DNA of 22,863 nucleotides from CAYGDP01 sp964348665 (GTDB lineage Bacteria; Verrucomicrobiota; Verrucomicrobiia; Palsa-1439; CAYGDP01): contig CAYGDP010000039.1 in NCBI GenBank assembly GCA_964348665.1, positions 1-22,863 of the forward strand. Direction: 5' to 3'. This document shows positions 1 to 8,101 of the stretch, in pieces. Each line of letters starts with the position of its first letter. Within the stretch, counting starts at the first letter, position 1. The translations under genes were made by a program, and so were the position numbers. Below the pieces are notes generated by a model that made no database searches, was not told where the DNA came from, and saw only the letters and a program-made list of their open reading frames with translations.

Positions 1-2
1 TG

Positions 3-3000
3 AGTGATCCACCTAACGGGACGGCGGTGGTCAGCGGCGGTGGGACGACGGCGAGTTACACGCCGGACGCAAACTTCTGCGGGACGGATACGTTCACCTA
101 CACGATCTCGGATGGCAACGGTGGGACGGACACGGCGACGGTAACTGTCACAGTAACTTGCTTGAACGACCCGCCGGTTGCTGCTCCAGATGCTTACAGT
201 ACTCCTGAAGATACACTTCTGACTGTAAACGCTGTCGCTGGAGTGCTGGCGAACGATTTTGACGTAGAAGGCCCGCTGATTGCAGTATTGGTTGCAGGCA
301 CCACCAATGGGGTTCTGACATTGAATTCAGACGGGTCATTCACGTATATGCCCGGCTCAAATTTCAATGGTACCGATATCTTTACATACCAAGCGTCCGA
401 TGGCGTTGCGCAATCTGATATCACATTAGGGATTATCATTGTTACCCCCGTCAACGATCCGCCGAACGCGAACGATGACGCGGTAACGGTGGACGAAGAC
501 AGTGGAGCGACAGTGATTACGGTGCGGACCAACGACACGATTGCGCCGGACACGGGAGAGACCTTGACAGTGACCGTGGTGAGTAATCCTCCCAATGGGA
601 CGGCGGTGGTCAGCGGCGGTGGGACAACGGCGAGTTACACGCCCGATGCGAACTTTTGCGGTACCGACACGTTCACGTACACGATCTCTGATGGCAACGG
701 TGGGACGGACACGGCGACGGTAACGGTCACGGTGACTTGTTTGAACGATCCGCCGAATGCGAATGACGATGTGCGCACCGTTGTGCGAAACAGTATCAAC
801 AACGACATTGATGTGCTCACCAACGACACATCTTTGCCCGAGACTGGGGAAACGTTGACAATCACCGTCTTCAGCGATCCGCCGAATGGCACTGTCGTGA
901 TTGTCGGGGGTGGTACGAGTGTCAGTTACACACCGGACGCGAATTTTTTCGGCATCGACACGTTTACCTATACAATTTCGGATGGAAATGGAGGAAGCGA
1001 TACCGCGACGGTAACCGTGGAAGTTGTGGCGGTAAACGCGCCACCGACCGCGGTGGATGACGAAGCAACTGTGGCCGAAGACAGTGTTGGTAATTTGATT
1101 GATGTGTTGAGTAACGACACTTTTGCGCCTGATATCGGCGAGACATTGACAGTCACGGTGGTTAGTGATCCGCCGCATGGGGGAGTCATCATCACGGGCG
1201 GTGGCACAGGAGTGAGCTACACGCCGGACGCAGATTTTTTTGGACCGGACACATTTACCTATACGATCAGCGATGGCAATGGCGGCACGGACACGGCAAC
1301 GGTCACGGTGACCGTGACACCGCTGAACGATCCGCCGAATGCGAATGATGACGCGGTGACAGTTGACGAGGATAGCATTGGAAATGTGATTGATGTATTG
1401 GACAATGACACGATCTTGCCGGACAGCGGTGAGTCATTGACGATCACGGCGGTGAGCGATCCTTCCAATGGAACGGCAACGATCGTCGTCGGCGCGACCG
1501 TGAGCTACACGCCGAATGCCGATTTTTGCGGAACGGACACGTTTTTCTATACCATCTCGGATGGAAGTGGTGAGACTGATACAGCAACGGTGACGGTGAC
1601 CGTCGTTTGTTTGAACGATCCGCCTGTGGCAAACGATGATGAAGCCATTGTGGTAGAGGACAGTGTCAGCAATGTGATTGAGGTTTTGGAAAACGATGGC
1701 GTCGCGCCGGACACGGGTGAGTCGCTCATCGTGACGGAAACATCCGACCCGTTGCACGGAACGGTGGTTGTCCTTCCGAACCCGTGTATTTTCATCCTGA
1801 TCTTTCCTCTGCCGATCGGAAGCTGTGTGCTGTATACGCCGGACGCGAATTATTTTGGACCTGACGAGTTTACCTACACAATTTCCGATGGCAATGGCGG
1901 AACGGATACCGCGACTGTCACCGTAACCGTGACGCCTCTGAACGACCCGCCAACGGCGAATGACGATGCAATCACGATGGCCGAGGACAGCACGGTAGCC
2001 ATACCTGTGCTTTCCAACGACAGCATTGCTCCGGATACCGGCGAGATACTGACGATCACGGATGTTACCGATCCGCCGAAGGGCGTTGTTGTGATCACAG
2101 GTGGCGGAACTGGAGTTAATTACACGCCCGACCCGAACTACACTGGCACGGACAGTTTTACTTACACGATTACAGACGGCAATGGCGGAATGGATACCGC
2201 CACGGTGACCATTACGATCAATCCCGTCAATGACGCGCCCGTGGCGTTGGACGATAGCTACCAGACCAATGAAGATGTTCCGTTGAACATCGCAGCGGCA
2301 GGAGTGTTAGGCAACGATACGGACGTCGAGAACAACGCTCTAACTGCGATGCTGCTTAGCGGCCCGACGAGCGGGACGTTGACGCTCAATGCCAACGGCT
2401 CGTTTTTATACACTCCGATTGCGAATTTCAACGGTGTGATCACGTTTACATACCAAGCCTGTGATACAACTGGTGCGTGCGATCCTGCCACTGTCACCAT
2501 CACGGTCAATCCTTCCAATGACCCCCCCCTGGCGAACGATGACACCGCTGCCGTCACGGAGGATACTCCCGCCGTTATTAACGTGCCGGCAAACGATACC
2601 GACACCGACGGCAATCTCGATTTGACTACGGTATCCATTCTCGTTCCTCCAATCAATGGATCGGTGATCGTCAACCCCGTTAACGGCGTGATTACTTACT
2701 TGCCTATGCCAAATTTCAACGGCAACGACAGCTTCCTTTACAGCATTTGTGACACATTGGATCTTTGTGATCCGGCAGGGGGCTTGGTCTCGATCACGGT
2801 CAATCCTCTCGACGACCCGCCCGTGGCAAACGACGACAATGCTGCCGTCAACGAGGATTCAACGGTCGTCATCCCTGTCGGCGCCAATGATACGGATGTT
2901 GATGGCGACTTGGATCTTCCCTCCGTTGCCGTGCTAAGTGGCCCGGCTAACGGTGTGGTAGCCGTCAATGGCGACGGCACTGCCACGTACTCACCCACAC

Positions 3001-4797
3001 CGAATTTCAATGGTACCGATTCGTTCACCTACCAGATTTGCGATCTCGCAGGCAATTGCGACATCGCGATTGTTGTCGTCACGATCAATCCCGTCAATGA
3101 TCCGCCGATTGCAAACAACGATACCGCTACGACCGAGGAAGATACGATTCTTCAGGTTACGGTGGTTCTCAACGACACCGATGTGGATGGCAATTTGAAC
3201 CCGCCGTCGGTCACGGTCTTGAGCGGCCCTGCCAACGGCTCGGCTGTCAGCAATGGTGACGGAACAGTTACTTATTCACCGAGCCTGAATTTCAACGGCC
3301 TCGACGCGTTCGTCTATCAAGTCTGCGACACCGATGGTGCGTGCGACACGGCGACCGTGACGATTGATGTCGGTGTCGTCAATGATCCTCCCGTCGCGAA
3401 TGACGACTCACCAACGACCGACGAGGGTTTGCCCGTTCTGATCGATGTGGCTGGCAACGATGTTGATGTGGATGGCAATCTCGACCCCACGACTGTTGTA
3501 GTTTTGAGCGGTCCAACCAACGGCACGCTCATCAACAATGGCGACGGGACGTTGACCTATAGCCCGGCGCCGAACTTCAATGGAAACGACGTTTTCACCT
3601 ATCAGATTTGTGATGATGCTGGGGATTGCGATGTTGCCATCGTCAACATAACGATTCTTCCCCAGAATAGCCCACCCGAAGCCAGGGACGACTCCCGCAG
3701 CACAGCGGAAGACGTTTCCGTGGTTGTCCCGGTTTTGTCGAATGATACCGATGCCGATGGAGACAACCTCGCCATTATCGGTTTCGCGCAACCGACCCAC
3801 GGGAACGTGGTGAACAATGGCAATGGAACGTTTACGTACACGCCTGAATCCGGTTTTTCCGGTAGTGACGCGTTTTCCTATACGGTTACCGATGGGAACG
3901 GCGGGGAAGACACCGCGACCGTCACCATTGTGATCAGTGCAATCAACGATGCACCAACAGCGAACGATGATGTGTTGGCGACGGATGAGGATTCTAGCCT
4001 TATCTTCAGTATTCAAACCCTTCTCGATAACGATGATGACTTGGATGGCGATTCCCTTTCGTTTGCCTTGGTCAGTGAGCCAACCCAAGGGACGATTAGT
4101 TTTGGTGTTGGCGGACAACTGATATACAACCCCAATCCAGGATTTGCTGGCAATGACACTTTCACATATCGAATTTGTGATCCGGCAGGTCTCTGTGATG
4201 ATGCCACCGTTTCGATCACTGTGAACCCAGTGAACGACGCGCCGGTTGCCAATCCCGACTCCGTCAGCACGGGGGAGAACACTTCCGTGGTGGTGCCGGT
4301 GTTGGTGAATGACACCGATGCGGACGGCGATCCGTTGACGATCACCAGTTTTACTTCGCCCGGCAACGGAACGTTGATTGACAATGGTAATGGCACGTTT
4401 ACTTACATCCCGAACGACGGGTTTACGGGTCAGGACTCGTTTACCTATATTGTGTCCGACGGGAACGGAGGCACCGATGAGGTCACGGTCGTCATCACAG
4501 TGGTGCCGTCAAATACCGCGCCGGTTGCATTCGACGACGCGTATTCGGTTCTGGCTGGCCAGACTTTGGCCGTCCCAGCATCGGGGGTGTTGGTCAACGA
4601 CACCGACGAAGCCGTCAGTTTACTGACGGCCATCCTCATCTCATCGCCATTGCACGGCACGGTGTCGCTCAATCTGGATGGATCATTTGACTATACTCCG
4701 GCAGCAGGGTTTATCGGCGTGGACAGTTTTACCTACGTAGCGAGCGATGGAAGCGATGCGAGCAACGTTGCGCTTGTGACCATTGTGGTAGAGAATT
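3..4797 (+). repeat. Tandem array of Ig/cadherin-like units (one partial, sixteen complete)
   Basis: Counting the NDPP/NDAP/NxPP junctions gives one truncated unit followed by sixteen complete ones. Units 2 to 8 (and the partial first) mostly carry TISDGNGGTDTATVTV near the end, and several have the phrase DTGETLTVT. Units 9 to 13 and 15 instead carry a two-cysteine loop of the form CDxxGxCD (for example CDTTGACD, CDLAGNCD). Units 14, 16 and 17 return to a TDGNGG or SDG type. The array therefore has at least two sequence subfamilies arranged in blocks. The partial first unit and the third unit are nearly identical in DNA and identical over more than 45 residues. Confidence 0.85.
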
Positions 4798-5813
4798 TTC
4801 CGAACACCACCCGTAACAGTGGTTTTCTTGCCAATGGCGATTTCAATAATGACGACAGTCTTGATATCGCTATTGTCAATCCGTCCGCCAACACCGTGAC
4901 CATCTACCAAGGGGGCGGAGATGGTTCGTTGACCGCCACACTGGCTTTGCCAACGGGTCTTACGCCCACGGCAGCCGCCGCGATCGATGTGAACCTGGAT
5001 GGCAAACTCGATCTCGCGGTCACCAATAGCAAATCCAACGACTTGGCGCTTTTCCTCGGGAATGGCGATGGAAGTTTTGCCGACCCTACTTTTATCCCCG
5101 TCGGTCGCGCCCCCACGGCAATCGCCATCGGTGATATAAACGGCGATTTTGTGTACGACTTGGTCGTCAGCAATTCCAAAAGCAATACCGTCAGCGTTTT
5201 GTTGAGTAACGGCGATGGCACGTTCCAACCGCGGGTGGATTCTCCTTCCGGCGGCAAAGGACCCACCTCCGTCGGTGTCGGGGATATGGATGGTGACGGC
5301 GATGCCGATATTGCCGTCGTCAATACGAAAAGCCACAACGTTTCACTTTTAGTGGGGGATAACACGGGTCGAACGACTGTCAAACAACAATTTCTCTCCG
5401 ACTGTACACCGTGGGCGTTGGCGATTGCCGACTTCAATCAAGACGGTGTCAGCGATGTCGCCGTCGTCTATCGCAAGACACAAGCCGTTCGCATTCTTCT
5501 CGGCCAGGAAGGAAGCGTTCTCCGCCAGTCGTTTGTCGCTAATACCGGCGGGAAAAATCCGCTGTCCGTCGCGGTCGGCGATTTCGACAATGATGGATTG
5601 CTCGACTTGGTCGTTGCCAACAACAAGAGCCATAATATCAACATCCTCCTCGGCAATGGCGATGGCACCTGCAACACCCCGGGCCTGCTTTTGCCGGCAA
5701 ACGTCAATCCGTTTTCCGTGACCAATGGCACCAGCGATCTTGACTCCAATGCCGTCTCTGATATTGTCGTTGCCGATGCCATTGGACAGATTCTCGCCAC
5801 TTATCGATTTTGA
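3..5813 (+). CDS. Giant secreted Ig/cadherin-like repeat protein with C-terminal FG-GAP propeller (5' end outside window)
   Basis: The frame is open from the first complete codon (base 3), so the N-terminus, signal peptide and secretion signal lie upstream of the window. A GTG at 27 sits inside a repeat and is not a real start. About 1,936 residues are visible. The first ~1,600 are tandem repeats of about 85-105 residues, each opening with NDPPxAxDD-like motifs and closing with an alternating Thr/Val strand. This is the pattern of bacterial Ig (Big_9/cadherin-like) domains. The last ~330 residues hold seven FG-GAP/VCBS units such as GDMDGDGDADIAVV. The protein is rich in Asp, Asn, Thr and Gly with very few Lys, typical of Ca2+-stabilised surface proteins. 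It ends in ILATYRF with no recognisable sorting domain. The stop TGA overlaps the next gene's ATG (TGATG). An adhesin or surface-matrix role is inferred; the ligand is unknown. Confidence 0.9.
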   Translation, partial: SDPPNGTAVVSGGGTTASYTPDANFCGTDTFTYTISDGNGGTDTATVTVTVTCLNDPPVAAPDAYSTPEDTLLTVNAVAGVLANDFDVEGPLIAVLVAGTTNGVLTLNSDGSFTYMPGSNFNGTDIFTYQASDGVAQSDITLGIIIVTPVNDPPNANDDAVTVDEDSGATVITVRTNDTIAPDTGETLTVTVVSNPPNGTAVVSGGGTTASYTPDANFCGTDTFTYTISDGNGGTDTATVTVTVTCLNDPPNANDDVRTVVRNSINNDIDVLTNDTSLPETGETLTITVFSDPPNGTVVIVGGGTSVSYTPDANFFGIDTFTYTISDGNGGSDTATVTVEVVAVNAPPTAVDDEATVAEDSVGNLIDVLSNDTFAPDIGETLTVTVVSDPPHGGVIITGGGTGVSYTPDADFFGPDTFTYTISDGNGGTDTATVTVTVTPLNDPPNANDDAVTVDEDSIGNVIDVLDNDTILPDSGESLTITAVSDPSNGTATIVVGATVSYTPNADFCGTDTFFYTISDGSGETDTATVTVTVVCLNDPPVANDDEAIVVEDSVSNVIEVLENDGVAPDTGESLIVTETSDPLHGTVVVLPNPCIFILIFPLPIGSCVLYTPDANYFGPDEFTYTISDGNGGTDTATVTVTVTPLNDPPTANDDAITMAEDSTVAIPVLSNDSIAPDTGEILTITDVTDPPKGVVVITGGGTGVNYTPDPNYTGTDSFTYTITDGNGGMDTATVTITINPVNDAPVALDDSYQTNEDVPLNIAAAGVLGNDTDVENNALTAMLLSGPTSGTLTLNANGSFLYTPIANFNGVITFTYQACDTTGACDPATVTITVNPSNDPPLANDDTAAVTEDTPAVINVPANDTDTDGNLDLTTVSILVPPINGSVIVNPVNGVITYLPMPNFNGNDSFLYSICDTLDLCDPAGGLVSITVNPLDDPPVANDDNAAVNEDSTVVIPVGANDTDVDGDLDLPSVAVLSGPANGVVAVNGDGTATYSPTPNFNGTDSFTYQICDLAGNCDIAIVVVTINPVNDPPIANNDTATTEEDTILQVTVVLNDTDVDGNLNPPSVTVLSGPANGSAVSNGDGTVTYSPSLNFNGLDAFVYQVCDTDGACDTATVTIDVGVVNDPPVANDDSPTTDEGLPVLIDVAGNDVDVDGNLDPTTVVVLSGPTNGTLINNGDGTLTYSPAPNFNGNDVFTYQICDDAGDCDVAIVNITILPQNSPPEARDDSRSTAEDVSVVVPVLSNDTDADGDNLAIIGFAQPTHGNVVNNGNGTFTYTPESGFSGSDAFSYTVTDGNGGEDTATVTIVISAINDAPTANDDVLATDEDSSLIFSIQTLLDNDDDLDGDSLSFALVSEPTQGTISFGVGGQLIYNPNPGFAGNDTFTYRICDPAGLCDDATVSITVNPVNDAPVANPDSVSTGENTSVVVPVLVNDTDADGDPLTITSFTSPGNGTLIDNGNGTFTYIPNDGFTGQDSFTYIVSDGNGGTDEVTVVITVVPSNTAPVAFDDAYSVLAGQTLAVPASGVLVNDTDEAVSLLTAILISSPLHGTVSLNLDGSFDYTPAAGFIGVDSFTYVASDGSDASNVALVTIVVENFPNTTRNSGFLANGDFNNDDSLDIAIVNPSANTVTIYQGGGDGSLTATLALPTGLTPTAAAAIDVNLDGKLDLAVTNSKSNDLALFLGNGDGSFADPTFIPVGRAPTAIAIGDINGDFVYDLVVSNSKSNTVSVLLSNGDGTFQPRVDSPSGGKGPTSVGVGDMDGDGDADIAVVNTKSHNVSLLVGDNTGRTTVKQQFLSDCTPWALAIADFNQDGVSDVAVVYRKTQAVRILLGQEGSVLRQSFVANTGGKNPLSVAVGDFDNDGLLDLVVANNKSHNINILLGNGDGTCNTPGLLLPANVNPFSVTNGTSDLDSNAVSDIVVADAIGQILATYRF
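4800..5795 (+). repeat. Seven FG-GAP/VCBS units, predicted seven-bladed beta-propeller
   Basis: Seven successive Asp-rich cores are visible in order: GDFNNDDSLDIAIV, IDVNLDGKLDLAVT, GDINGDFVYDLVVS, GDMDGDGDADIAVV, ADFNQDGVSDVAVV, GDFDNDGLLDLVVA and SDLDSNAVSDIVVA. Each follows the Dx(D/N)xDG(x)xD pattern known from integrin-type FG-GAP repeats, where it binds Ca2+. Seven units match a closed seven-bladed propeller. The last core (SDLDSNAVSD) lacks the Gly and is the most degenerate. The propeller would form the C-terminal head of the repeat stalk. Confidence 0.75.
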
Positions 5814-7972
5814 TGCTCGACTCTAGCTTCCGGTTGGGATGGTATTTCCGGTGTCAGCGAATCCTCGCAAGGGGATTCGCCTGTTTCATTTCTGCCGCGG
5901 TTGCGTGGGCTGGCACGGAGTCCGAGACCGAAATCGAGCGCGGTTGCGCCGAGCTTTCCGCTGGAAAACCCATTCGGGCTCTCCAGTATTTCGAAAAGGC
6001 GGGTCGGCTCGACAAAACCAACGCCAACATTTTCTTTTATCAGGGTGTAGCCCTGAATCGAGTTGGCAGCCACGCCACTGCCCTGGGACGATTGCAGCGC
6101 GCTGCCACTCTCGGCTGCGACCTGCCCGATCTCCATCTGGAAATCGCCTGGGCACACCTCCAGAACAAACGATGGACTGACGCTATCGCCGCATGGGAAA
6201 AAGCTCCCGCCCAATTTTCAAACTCCGATGCGAACGAAGTGCCACCCACGTGGTCAATCTCGACTAAGAGCCGATTCCATGAAGCAATCGAGCGCGCCTA
6301 TGTAGTTGTCCATTCGCGTCGAAAAACCGCGCCAGATGAATTTGCCTCAAAGAAACAAACAGTCGAGGAATCCGAACTCCCATCCGAAATTGCAGTCAGA
6401 TTTCTGTTGCAAACCATTCCGGAATTATCCCCATTCGATATTCGCCAGGATACGTTGGCTGTCTTGAACCATCTCTCGCCCACGGTTCCTTTCATAGACC
6501 GTCACGGACGCGCCCCGATTGCGCCGGAAATAATTCCTTATGATTTTGGGAATCTGCAGGCGGCGATTGCTGCTGCGGAAGCAATTCAGCCCGTCCGATG
6601 GTTCCCGTCGTCAATCGTGAAATCGAAGCATATTCTCAATCCGTTCGAGCAAGCAAAGCGCTTTAATAGTAGCCCGAAACAAGCCGACACGGGGCCGGTC
6701 ATGGTTGCCAAAGCGCGTCCCCAGTTTGGTGTTTCCGTCGGAAAAACCTTTTTGTCTCCGTCACGATTTGTTCCACCCCGGCGAGAACCTAAATCGATGA
6801 TGGTCGCTTCCCATTCGCCGAAGCCCGCAAAATCACTACGACCGATCTCGCCCGGAATGCTCCCTCGCTTGGACAGGAAATCCCTCATCGCTACGACGCA
6901 TCGACCCAGTCCGCAAGTTTCGGAATCGGTGGGTGTTCTTGGTCCTTCCGGCGCAACGGAAGCATCAAAACGCGGTCCAGTGGATAACCTGCACCAGACC
7001 CAGTCCTATGATTTTGAATCTACTGACGGCTGGTTCGAACGACTCGAATGGAGCCATCTCTATCTCCTATCTCGCGCGTCCGCCCCAAATTCATCGGTCG
7101 AAAAACCCTGGTTTGTCACCGCCACCGTTGCCGGCGGCTACGATTCCGATTACGTGACGCTCGACAATCTCCCATCGCTCCCCGCCGAGTTGCGCCGAAC
7201 CCATGCTTGGGTCTGGCGTTCTGTGGTAAACGCTGGGTATCGCTGGGACATCGGTGATAGCGGGCAATTCGATATCGGCTACGAATTCATGGGGGATGCG
7301 CTCGACAGCGTCCCGGAAAATTTCCGGCAAGATCATTATTCCTATTTGCAATATTCCCACCAGATTTCGCCGCGTCTTCGCAGCATCGTTCGCTTCAGCG
7401 AAGAGTTTACTCATACCGATGGCGACACGGCTCGGAATCAGTTGGCCGGCCGCTTTGCTTTCCAAATCCAGACGACTGAATGGATGACGGCAGAAATCGC
7501 TTCCACTTTCGCTTGGAACGAATTTGGCGGTGGCGCTGGCGGCGACTTGGACCGGGACGGCGTTTCTCCGGCAGTTGCGCTGCTCTTGTATTTTAGTCCG
7601 CCAGAACGTCCGTGGCGCATTCGCGCCGGATATCGGCACACCTGGAATGTGGCGGACGGGAAAGACTTCGATTACCAATCCGATGCGTTCCTGATTGCCA
7701 TCAGCCGTCCGCTTTTTGAAAAAGTTACCGGGGAATTTTTGTATCTTCACAGTTGGTATCGTTTTCCGCAACGGAATATCCTCCAATTTGTGGCCTGTGA
7801 TTGCAATGAATCCGACGGACACACCGATTCAGTCAGCCTTCAAATAAGCCGCCCGATCAATGATTGGCTTGTTGCGTTCCTCCAATTCCATTTCAACCTC
7901 GATAATTTTGAGGATTCCCCATTCGATAATCACCGGTACCGATTTTTCGTGGGTCTCCGATCGATCTTTTAA
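5813..7972 (+). CDS. TPR plus outer-membrane beta-barrel protein, coupled to the repeat protein
   Basis: The start is the ATG at 5813, whose A is the last base of the upstream TGA; a TTG just before it is possible but less likely. The protein has 719 residues. Residues 1-33 look like a signal peptide (hydrophobic GFACFISAAVAWA, cleavage after AWA). Residues ~38-131 form about three TPR-like helical pairs (for example PIRALQYFEKAGRLD). Residues ~240-390 are a Pro/Ser/Lys-rich linker. The last ~310 residues alternate polar and aromatic residues, with the segment VAGGYDSDYVTL near the start and a terminal Phe (YRFFVGLRSIF), as in BAM-assembled barrels. TPR-plus-barrel is the architecture of PgaA/BcsC-type exporters and of SLAM proteins. 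Export or surface anchoring of the neighbouring repeat protein is inferred from the coupling alone. Confidence 0.8.
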   Translation: MLDSSFRLGWYFRCQRILARGFACFISAAVAWAGTESETEIERGCAELSAGKPIRALQYFEKAGRLDKTNANIFFYQGVALNRVGSHATALGRLQRAATLGCDLPDLHLEIAWAHLQNKRWTDAIAAWEKAPAQFSNSDANEVPPTWSISTKSRFHEAIERAYVVVHSRRKTAPDEFASKKQTVEESELPSEIAVRFLLQTIPELSPFDIRQDTLAVLNHLSPTVPFIDRHGRAPIAPEIIPYDFGNLQAAIAAAEAIQPVRWFPSSIVKSKHILNPFEQAKRFNSSPKQADTGPVMVAKARPQFGVSVGKTFLSPSRFVPPRREPKSMMVASHSPKPAKSLRPISPGMLPRLDRKSLIATTHRPSPQVSESVGVLGPSGATEASKRGPVDNLHQTQSYDFESTDGWFERLEWSHLYLLSRASAPNSSVEKPWFVTATVAGGYDSDYVTLDNLPSLPAELRRTHAWVWRSVVNAGYRWDIGDSGQFDIGYEFMGDALDSVPENFRQDHYSYLQYSHQISPRLRSIVRFSEEFTHTDGDTARNQLAGRFAFQIQTTEWMTAEIASTFAWNEFGGGAGGDLDRDGVSPAVALLLYFSPPERPWRIRAGYRHTWNVADGKDFDYQSDAFLIAISRPLFEKVTGEFLYLHSWYRFPQRNILQFVACDCNESDGHTDSVSLQISRPINDWLVAFLQFHFNLDNFEDSPFDNHRYRFFVGLRSIF

Positions 7973-8084
7973 TCTCGCCGCGGATCCACGTCCGTAATTA
8001 TTTCCCCTTGCTCGCCTTCGCAGATGCCTCTAGGCTCTCCTGTCTGTCAGATAAAAACGCGGCTTCCAATTCGTTGGGGGCTCG

Positions 8085-8091
8085 AAAGGAG
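8085..8091 (+). promoter_or_regulatory. Ribosome binding site that fixes the selD start
   Basis: AAAGGAG lies 10 bases before the GTG at 8102. It supports initiation there, upstream of the in-frame TGA. The TTG at 8192 lies inside the predicted SECIS hairpin and has no comparable site in front of it. The rest of the 7973-8101 gap shows no clear promoter or terminator. Confidence 0.7.
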
Positions 8092-8101
8092 CGAATACCT
8101 C

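Noticed and set aside
426..1178. Arg/His-rich long minus-strand frames across the Ig array
   Set aside because: Repetitive translations that mirror the repeat codons on the other strand; no start signals or family features.
3..4797. CRISPR-like or satellite array
   Set aside because: The periodicity is about 260-315 bases, coding, and diverged at the DNA level; it is an Ig-domain repeat in a protein gene.
7973..8101. tRNA-Sec gene next to selD
   Set aside because: I looked for a long acceptor/extra-arm fold and a TTC-A-C T-loop and found none; the gap shows only the selD ribosome binding site.
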